Assembly: GCA_025201705.1 (NCBI GenBank)
Contig: MU617398.1
Span: 1-14,005, forward strand
Source: Dissophora ornata
Lineage: Eukaryota > Mortierellomycota > Mortierellomycetes > Mortierellales > Mortierellaceae
DNA: 14,005 nt
Direction: 5' to 3'
Below are positions 8,508-14,005 of the stretch, piece by piece (the first letter of the stretch is position 1; the number at the start of each line of letters is the position of its first letter). Both the position numbers and the translations under genes were made by a program. The notes beneath the pieces were generated by a model. It was not told the origin of the DNA and did no database searches. It saw nothing but the letters and a program-made list of their open reading frames with translations.

Positions 8508-11405
8508 TCACATGTCTGATGCCGACCCGTCATCGCTTGCCTTATTGTACCACTCTAAAGCCTTGGAATGGCTCTGCTCTACACCAAAGCCATTATAAAA
8601 CATGTCGCCGATGGCGCTTTTAGCGTCTGCCACTCCTCCTTCGCTTGCCATAAGGAACCATGCCATAGCCTTCGAATAGTCTTGAGGCACACCTTGACCT
8701 TCATAGTAAAATTGGCCAATGTTGAACATGGCATCCGCAGAGCCAGCTTCGCTTGCTTTAAGATACCACTCCATGGCCTTACCGTAGTCTTGATCTGGGC
8801 CGTTACCATCACAGAACATTTTACCAATGTTGAACTTGGCCTCTGCTGAACCACCATCGCTTGCTCTCATATACCACTCCTTGGCCCTTGCATGATCTTC
8901 CTCCACGCCGAGGCCCAAGAAGTACATGATGCCAATATTAAAAGCCGCGTCAACCGAACCGCCCTCATTTGCCTTGAGAAACCAGTGCCTTGCCTTGACG
9001 TAGTCGGATTCCATGCCATGGCCCTCGAGGTACAACTTTCCGATGTTTAAAGCCGCAGTAGCAGATCCACCATCGCTTGATTTGACCAACCACTCCATAG
9101 CTCGACCGTAATCCTGTTCCACACCTTGGCCATTAAGGTACATTGCGCCGATGTAGGCCATGGCCTCTAAATCTCCACCCTCGCTTGCTTTGATAAACCA
9201 CTCCATAGCCTGGTCATAACCCTGATCCACGCCTTGACCATTGAAGTACATTGTGCCAATATAGAGCATGACCTCAGAATCTCCACCTTCACTTGCTTTG
9301 ACGAACCATTCCATAGCTTTGCCATAGCTCTGTTCTACGCCTTGACCGTTAAAGTACATGCCGCCGATGATAAAGGCCGCATTAGCTGAGCCGCTGTCGT
9401 TTGCTTTTACGAGCCACTCCTTAGCTTTGCTATCGCTCTGCTCCACACCTTGACCACTAAGGTACATTTTGCCAATGTAGAGCATGGCCTCTGGCTCTTC
9501 ACCTTCGCTTGCTTTGATAAACCACTCCATAGCTTGCTCGTAGTTCTGTTCCACGCCTTGACCATTTAAGTACATGATGCCAATGTAGAGCCCGGCCCCA
9601 GAATCTCCACCTTCACTTGCTTTGACAAACCACTCCATAGCTTGACTATAACTCTGCTCCACGCCTTGTCCCTTGTAGTACATTTCGCTGACGTAGAACA
9701 TGGCCTCTGATTCCCCACCTTTGCTTGCTTTGACGAACCACTCCATAGCTTGACCACAATTCTGTTCGGCGCCATCACCATTCAAATACATGATGCCAAT
9801 GTAGATCATGGCCTCTGAACATCCACTTTTGCTTGCTTTGACAAACCACTCCATAGATTGACCATCGTTCTGCTCCACGCCTAGGCCACCGAGGTACATT
9901 TTGCCAATGTTGAACATGGCCTCCGATTCTGTTTCCTTGCTTGACTTGTGGAGGCTCTGCGTTGTGTTGGAGTCGTTGGGTTGCGTGTCCTGGCCGCGGA
10001 GGTACATGTTGCTGATGTTTGAAGTCGCATTGACGGAGCCACCGTCGGTTGCTTTGAGGAACCATTCCATAGCCTGGCCATAGTCCTGTTCCACGTCTTC
10101 ACCATTAAGGTACATTGTGCCGATGTACATCATGGCCTTTGAATCCCCACCTTTGCTTGCTTTGATGAACCACTCCATAGCTTTGCCATAATTCTGTTCC
10201 ACGCCTAGACCATTGTAGTACATTTCGCCGATGTAGAACGTGGCCTCTAACTCTCCACCTTTGCTTGCTTTGATGAACCACGTCATAGCTAGGCCATAAT
10301 TCTGTTCCACGCCTTGACCCTCAAAGTACATGATGGCGATGATTGAAGTCGCATCGACCGAGCCACTATCGCTTGCTTTTTGGAGCCACTCCATAGCTTG
10401 GCCATAGTCCTGTTCCACGCCTTGACCCCTATGGTACATGCTGCCTACGTTGAGTGTGGCCTCTGAATCTCCGCCTTCGCTTGCCTTGAGCAACCATTTC
10501 ATGGCTCTGGAATAGTTCTTTTTCGCTCCAATACCATGGTAGAACATCGATCCCAAGAAACCATGAATCTTGGGATATTGTTTCCTGACAGCCATCGAAA
10601 TGAACGGAAGAGTCTCGTCGTCCTCCTCTTCTGCAATCTCCAGATCCTCGACATCTTGTTCTTGTGATGATGTACTCTCGGTGTCTGGAAGGATATCCAC
10701 TGCAGTGGGTCTTTTTTCGATTTCACGATTCCAGCAATCGTGAATACAGGCTGCATACTCCTTTGGAGTATCGTTTGGGACTTTCTCGGTGACTCCATTA
10801 GTAATGCAATAGATCATGTTGTCCAGCGTGTGATCTCGGTAAGGCTCTGTGCAACCTGCAGCCATCTCCCACATGACCATGCCCAATGCGTAAACATCGG
10901 ATTTGCATGAGTACTGCGGCGGATTCAGGAACAACTCGGGTGCCATCCATGGAGGAGTGCCATTCCCACCACCGTCACCACCGTCACCCACCATTCGCGC
11001 TCGTCCAAAGTCACATATTTTGGCATCTCCATGCTTGGTGAGCACAATTTTGGCGCTCTTGATATCACAATGGATGATGTTTTGGCGGTGAAGATAAGCC
11101 AACCCAAGCGAGACTTGCTTTGCGATTTGGGTCTTGGTCTCCCAATCGGTGACGGAACCGCCCAATATAGCGTTTGACAGGTTGCCACCCTCTGCGTACT
11201 CCATCAAAATCATGTCCTGCTGCACACTGAGGAACTGGATGATGTGCCTGTTTTGCACCTGTTTGGCGAATGCAACCTCTCTTTCCGAGTCCTTGTGCTT
11301 TGGGTTTAGGAATTTCTTGAGCACCACTATGTCGAGTCCGTACTTGTACTTGAAAACCTCTGATTGTGCACCGTGGCCTATTTTTTCTAGTTCGAGGCTT
11401 GACAT
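8508..11405 (-). CDS. Sel1-repeat protein with kinase domain, likely pseudokinase or atypical kinase (kinase gene B)
   Basis: Single-exon 965-aa protein. The kinase-like domain (about 4-240) has glycine loop IGHGAQSEV (9-17), beta3 Lys30, alpha-C Glu43 (SEREV), HCDIKSAK (112-119), DFG (132-134), MAPE (154-157), SD (169-170) and Arg232. Asp114 and Lys116 of the catalytic loop are present, but the conserved Asn that helps bind Mg2+ is Lys119 (AAA at 11049-11051). HRD is HCD. The activation loop carries DGGDGGGNG and has only one hydroxyl residue before PPWMAPE. A Glu/Asp-rich linker (about 242-265) leads into 19 Sel1-like repeats of 36 residues (about 280-963), consensus A.F.IG.MY.NGQGVEQ.YG.AMEWF.KAS.GG, far more regular than in gene A. 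The sixth repeat (460-495) has lost the second-helix consensus. The solenoid likely binds partners. The missing Asn argues for weak or absent phosphotransfer, which is inference. The start MSSLELEKIG sits right before the glycine loop, so an upstream exon is possible (see acceptor at 11421). Confidence 0.9.
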   Translation of the reverse strand: MSSLELEKIGHGAQSEVFKYKYGLDIVVLKKFLNPKHKDSEREVAFAKQVQNRHIIQFLSVQQDMILMEYAEGGNLSNAILGGSVTDWETKTQIAKQVSLGLAYLHRQNIIHCDIKSAKIVLTKHGDAKICDFGRARMVGDGGDGGGNGTPPWMAPELFLNPPQYSCKSDVYALGMVMWEMAAGCTEPYRDHTLDNMIYCITNGVTEKVPNDTPKEYAACIHDCWNREIEKRPTAVDILPDTESTSSQEQDVEDLEIAEEEDDETLPFISMAVRKQYPKIHGFLGSMFYHGIGAKKNYSRAMKWLLKASEGGDSEATLNVGSMYHRGQGVEQDYGQAMEWLQKASDSGSVDATSIIAIMYFEGQGVEQNYGLAMTWFIKASKGGELEATFYIGEMYYNGLGVEQNYGKAMEWFIKASKGGDSKAMMYIGTMYLNGEDVEQDYGQAMEWFLKATDGGSVNATSNISNMYLRGQDTQPNDSNTTQSLHKSSKETESEAMFNIGKMYLGGLGVEQNDGQSMEWFVKASKSGCSEAMIYIGIMYLNGDGAEQNCGQAMEWFVKASKGGESEAMFYVSEMYYKGQGVEQSYSQAMEWFVKASEGGDSGAGLYIGIMYLNGQGVEQNYEQAMEWFIKASEGEEPEAMLYIGKMYLSGQGVEQSDSKAKEWLVKANDSGSANAAFIIGGMYFNGQGVEQSYGKAMEWFVKASEGGDSEVMLYIGTMYFNGQGVDQGYDQAMEWFIKASEGGDLEAMAYIGAMYLNGQGVEQDYGRAMEWLVKSSDGGSATAALNIGKLYLEGHGMESDYVKARHWFLKANEGGSVDAAFNIGIMYFLGLGVEEDHARAKEWYMRASDGGSAEAKFNIGKMFCDGNGPDQDYGKAMEWYLKASEAGSADAMFNIGQFYYEGQGVPQDYSKAMAWFLMASEGGVADAKSAIGDMFYNGFGVEQSHSKALEWYNKASDDGSASDM
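8514..10568 (-). repeat. 19 tandem 108-bp units coding Sel1 repeats (kinase B)
   Basis: In-register repeats of 36 codons, with recurring words on the plus strand such as CCACTCCATAGC, TGTTCCACGCC and AAGTACAT every 108 bp. Units 7-14 are the most alike, and the C-terminal units (15-19) are more divergent (GLGVEEDHARAKEWY, GQGVPQDYSKAMAWF). This gradient suggests recent unequal-crossover growth in the middle of the array. Confidence 0.9.
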
Positions 11406-11460
11406 CTTGTGAATTTGTGTCTGTAAGGGAGAAGAAGTCGATGTGGTCTGCTTAGTAGTT
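11406..11460 (-). promoter_or_regulatory. 5' leader of kinase B with candidate 3' splice site
   Basis: Read on the minus strand, a TACTAAG branch-point-like heptamer (11457-11451) is followed about 30 bases later by CTTCTCCCTTACAG, with AG at 11422-11421, then only 15 bases before the ATG at 11405. This is the layout of an intron 3' end. It may mark a 5'UTR intron or an upstream coding exon; no convincing donor was found up to 11760. Confidence 0.4.
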
Positions 11461-11754
11461 AATCAAAGCACGATAGACGAATATATGTTTTGGATGTGAT
11501 ATGTCGAATGGAGCTTCATGTTGAAGAGACAAAACTTCAAGTGATACGTCAAACATGCCTTGTGTGTGGAAAAAAAAAGTGCCAGCGGGAGTGTAAGAGA
11601 GATGCTGTTGGAAGAAAAAGAGATTGGATCTTTCTATTTTAGTGAGCAGTGATGGAGCTGCGCCATGACCCAGTAGAGAAAAAATGATTAACGCCATTAT
11701 GCTGTGTTCCATGACATTGAAGGCAATTAAAATGTATCATTCATGCCGTTTTAT

Positions 11755-11991
11755 TCAGACCAATTTGTGGACTTGGACGCCATCGAGTCGTTTCTGAGAG
11801 CGCCCCTCACTGCTGATGTGCAGGAGACTGATTTGATGCCGAGCCTCCATGTGTCTGGCCGCAGCTGCTTTCTCACACCATTTCAAAGACACAGAACGAC
11901 CCCGAGAAATATTCAGACCGTCCACATCGATGTGGCTCATATAGTACTTTGCCTGGAGTAATGTTTCCTCACCGTATCCGATGATTGTCAT
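11755..11991 (-). pseudogene. Sel1-repeat-like relic
   Basis: A 78-codon open frame on the same strand as the kinase-Sel1 genes. Within it, AKYYMSHIDVDGLN, then SVSLKWCEKAAAARHMEARH, then ISLLH follow the Sel1 spacing (first helix, DG turn, A/S..W.EKAA...H.EA next helix start), compared with WYLKAANQG.A.AQ in the neighbours. Only about one and a half units survive. The frame ends with unrelated sequence at TGA, and no kinase part is visible on either side. It is best read as the remains of another family member; a tiny intact gene is less likely. Confidence 0.35.
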
Positions 11992-12298
11992 ATGTCCGGG
12001 AGAGCTGCTCCGAGAGTGCCTTCTTGGTTAGTAAATGCCAAGACGAAAGTGTGGTGCTTGCACGAAAACTGGCAGCATCATGGATCCCCACGGTTTCCAT
12101 GTTCTAAAGCAGTGTTTGAGTGTAGGTTACAGCAGCTATCCATACCTCGCGATATACCTGTGCTTGTACTTACATATTGTGCTAGACCCAGAGTGCATCA
12201 TCGTTGGAGTGTTTATACTATTTACAAAAACAGGTGCTTTATTAGTAGGCTACCAATGGTCTTTAAGCGTATAATAATATTCGAAAACTATAGTGTCA
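11992..12298. other. No gene seen
   Basis: About 300 bp between the Sel1 relic and the frame-shifting region. Short open frames on the plus strand look like chance: skewed composition, no motif, no partner exons. A TACTAAC-like heptamer on the minus strand near 12030 is not followed by a convincing acceptor. Confidence 0.4.
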
Positions 12299-12792
12299 CT
12301 AGCCATACTGCTTCTTGTATTTGTCCACCATCTGCAACCGCTGGTCAAGGTCAATGCTGTTACGAAGACCAATCAAGACTTTGGAGAACGCTTCCGTTGC
12401 GCTTATCATAGGCTTTAGCTACTGTCACAGACACAGAGCGGATAACAACCCTGCCCTGACACAGCCCTGCACACCTGTGCGTTCATAAACCTCCATAGGA
12501 AACAGCAAATACTGTATGTGCGGCGGTTCCAATGTTCTTACTCAGACTCCTGTACGCGCAACTCCATTCCTTTGTTGATATCTGCAGGCCGATTTGCATA
12601 CTTGCCGACTTTGACTTTGAGGCAGCCAACGATGATCCTGACAACGAAGTTACGCCGGACGAGTTACCTGAATTGAACTGCTGTTTTTGCTGATGCCTTT
12701 TGCTGTTGCTGCAGGTACTGAAGATGCAGCAGTAGTCGATCTTTGTCATCAATAGATTTCCGTATTATATAGGCGTCAGAACCGGAGAGCAT
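12299..12792 (-). pseudogene. Frame-shifting coding-like region, unidentified, probable pseudogene
   Basis: On the minus strand several protein-like stretches follow one another in different frames. MLSGSDAYIIRKSIDDKDRL, then LLHLQYLQQQQKAS, starts at 12792. A Ser-rich stretch (SGVTSLSGSSLAASKSKSA) follows, then KVKVGKYANRPADINKGMEL, LEPPHIQYLLFPMEVYERTG, VVIRSVSVTVAKAYDKRN, and finally TEAFSKVLIGLRNSIDLDQ with QMVDKYKKQYG and a stop at 12299. The gaps between frames are too short (about 30 bases) for introns in most places, so small insertions or deletions are the simpler explanation. It could also be a multi-exon gene misread by eye. I do not recognise the family, and it does not show the Sel1 consensus. 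Confidence 0.3.
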
Positions 12793-12856
12793 AGTTGTGA
12801 CCTCTCACTTTCCACTACAGCTGTCCAGTCAAACTTCGCCTTCACAAGAGTGCTAG

Positions 12857-13009
12857 GACCCCACGGCAGTGCTAGACCCCAGCATTCTCACCCGCATGCT
12901 CCAACAGCACCTTGAGTCAATGTACCTTTGTGGCGAGGGAGAAGGTCCGACCGTGCTTCTGAAGTCCTTGGATGATATGCCCCTCTCACCTGTATTGTTC
13001 AATTGGTAA
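12857..13009 (+). pseudogene. Coding-like plus-strand fragment, unidentified
   Basis: A frame open from just after TAG (12854-12856) to TAA (13007-13009) reads DPTAVLDPSILTRMLQQHLE, then SMYLCGEGEGPTVLLKSLDD, then MPLSPVLFNW. The composition is protein-like with no repeats. No start codon precedes it in frame, although internal ATGs exist. It may be the last exon or relic of a gene that otherwise no longer exists here. It does not match any family I can name. Confidence 0.25.
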
Positions 13010-13330
13010 TAGCACCAATTCAGTTATGTCTGTTCCCAAGCGCACCAAGGACCGGATCGGGTTTTATCCAACAAACCTAGAGGGAATTATTGAGTGAGAG
13101 CAAAGGAGAGAGGGAAGGCGGTTGAGAACAAGGGATAACCATGGAGGCGAAGACGGGGTTGCTCACGGCGCAGAGTAACTTTTAATTATGCAAAACTGAA
13201 CGATGGTTTTGAGCATACACCTGGCGAATTTTATTTTTTTTGCTTTTGTATAACCCAATTCTACCACACCAATAACGAACTTTAGAGGAATGTGCCGGTC
13301 ATCTCCACTGGTGGAGCACTCGTCATCATG
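13010..13330. other. 3' flank of the right-edge Sel1 gene and purine-rich stretch
   Basis: It has a purine-rich plus-strand segment (about 13080-13160) preceded by GAGGGAATTATT, the same 12-mer as upstream of kinase A (8080-8091), and a second shared 11-mer, GAGAGGGAAGG. Closer to the Sel1 gene it is A/T-rich and holds its probable polyadenylation signal. No gene is seen. Confidence 0.4.
13230..13235 (-). terminator. AATAAA polyadenylation-like signal for right-edge Sel1 gene
   Basis: TTTATT on the plus strand reads AATAAA on the minus strand, about 96 bases beyond the stop codon at 13331. Its spacing is similar to that found after kinase B. Confidence 0.4.
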
Positions 13331-14005
13331 CTACGTGGCACCGAGTTGGTACAAAGCTTTAGTATTCCCTTGCTTAGCTGCTTTCATCCACCACCACATA
13401 GCCTGGGAACTGTTCTGCGGAACACCTACGCCTCTGTCATACATGTCACCTAGTCTGAATTGGGCATCGGCGTTTCCTTGGTTGGCGGCTTTCAGATACC
13501 ACTCCATGGCTTTGGAAGAGTCCTGTGGAACACCCTTGCCATTCTTGTACATGACACCTATGGTGAGCTGGGCTTCGGCCAGTCCTTGGTTGGCGGCCTT
13601 TAGATACAACTCCATGGCCTTGGAATAGTCCTGTGGAACACCCTTGCCATTACCATACATGCCACCTAGGTTAAACTGGGCTTCGGTCTGTCCTTGGTTG
13701 GCGGCTTTCAAATACCACTCCATGGCCTTGGAATAGTCCTGTGGAACACCCTTGCCATTGTAGTACAAAAAACCTAGGTTGAACTGGGCATTGGCGTATC
13801 CTTGGTTGACAGCTTTCAGATACCACTCCATGGCCTTGGAATAGTCCTGTGGAGCACCCTTGCCATTGTCATACATGTAACCTAGATTGTACTGGGAACT
13901 GGCATGTCCTTGGTTGGCGGCTTTCATATACCACTCCATGGCCTTGCAATAGTGCTGTGGAACGCCCTTGCCATTGTCATACATCAAACCTAGGCTGAAC
14001 TGGGC
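13331..14005 (-). CDS. Sel1-repeat protein, C-terminal part (5' end off window)
   Basis: The frame is open from the right edge for 224 residues to TAG at 13333-13331. It consists wholly of six full 36-residue Sel1 repeats, consensus AQFNLG.MY.NGKGVPQDYSKAMEWYLKAANQG, and a short seventh ending ALYQLGAT. The repeats are closer to each other than those in kinase A and belong to a different subtype from kinase B (NGKGVPQ instead of NGQGVEQ). The last full repeat is the most divergent (AMWWWMKAAKQG), as is common for a capping repeat. Proteins of this kind form solenoid scaffolds that bind partners. By analogy with the two upstream-oriented neighbours, an N-terminal kinase domain may lie beyond position 14005; the window cannot show it. 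Confidence 0.88.
   Translation of the reverse strand, partial: AQFSLGLMYDNGKGVPQHYCKAMEWYMKAANQGHASSQYNLGYMYDNGKGAPQDYSKAMEWYLKAVNQGYANAQFNLGFLYYNGKGVPQDYSKAMEWYLKAANQGQTEAQFNLGGMYGNGKGVPQDYSKAMELYLKAANQGLAEAQLTIGVMYKNGKGVPQDSSKAMEWYLKAANQGNADAQFRLGDMYDRGVGVPQNSSQAMWWWMKAAKQGNTKALYQLGAT
13337..14005 (-). repeat. Tandem 108-bp units coding Sel1 repeats (right-edge gene)
   Basis: Six units with long stretches of near identity, for example TACCACTCCATGGCCTTGGA and GTCCTGTGGAACACCCTTGC recurring every 108 bp on the plus strand. Identity at silent sites between units indicates recent duplication or gene conversion. Confidence 0.88.

Noticed and set aside
8514..10568. CRISPR-like or satellite repeat array
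   Set aside because: There are no unique spacers; units are contiguous, in frame and encode Sel1 repeats.
8568..11405. Many open frames on both strands across the repeat arrays
   Set aside because: They recur with the 108-bp period and are shadows of the Sel1-coding frame.
11743..11961. 72-codon plus-strand open frame
   Set aside because: It overlaps the minus-strand Sel1-like frame, which has recognisable repeat spacing, while this one shows none.

Overview
The window looks like nuclear DNA from a filamentous fungus, most likely an early-diverging one (Mucoromycota/Mortierellomycota-like). The reasons are short GT..AG introns in conserved eukaryotic genes, AT-rich homopolymer and microsatellite tracts in introns, and several protein kinase-Sel1-repeat genes close together, a gene type known to be expanded in Mortierella- and Glomeromycotina-type fungi. 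That phylum-level placement is an inference, not a measured result. I see no bacterial operons, rRNA, tRNA, CRISPR array or intact transposon.

The left part (1-4866) is a conserved housekeeping block. It holds a p24/Erv25-type ER-Golgi cargo receptor gene (minus strand, last exon off the left edge), a three-exon gene for a TPR protein (minus strand), and a three-exon gene for the mitochondrial ribosomal protein mS41 (FYV4/IGR motif, plus strand). The TPR and mS41 genes are head to head and share about 260 bp of promoter DNA. I reconstructed all exons by hand from reading frame, splice sites and codon phase.

The middle (4867-6238) has no confident gene, only short coding-like stretches that may be decayed genes. 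From 6239 to the right edge the window becomes a family array. Kinase-Sel1 gene A is 546 aa with 7 Sel1 repeats. Kinase-Sel1 gene B is 965 aa with 19 Sel1 repeats. A third Sel1 protein enters from the right edge with 6 repeats and a fragment. All three are on the minus strand. Between B and the third gene is a roughly 1.9-kb stretch with a Sel1-like relic and two regions of frame-shifting coding character, so the array seems to grow and decay.

The most interesting part is this array. Each of the two complete proteins joins one N-terminal TKL-like kinase domain to a solenoid of nearly regular 36-residue (108-bp) repeats. The kinase domains are altered in different ways. Kinase B carries Lys in place of the catalytic-loop Asn and a Gly/Asp-repeat activation loop. 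Kinase A has an 18-bp tandem expansion that copies an alpha-C-like hexapeptide, and a C-lobe about 26 residues shorter than that of B. A possible reading is a birth-and-death family of repeat-based sensors or scaffolds with active and pseudokinase members. That function is inference only.
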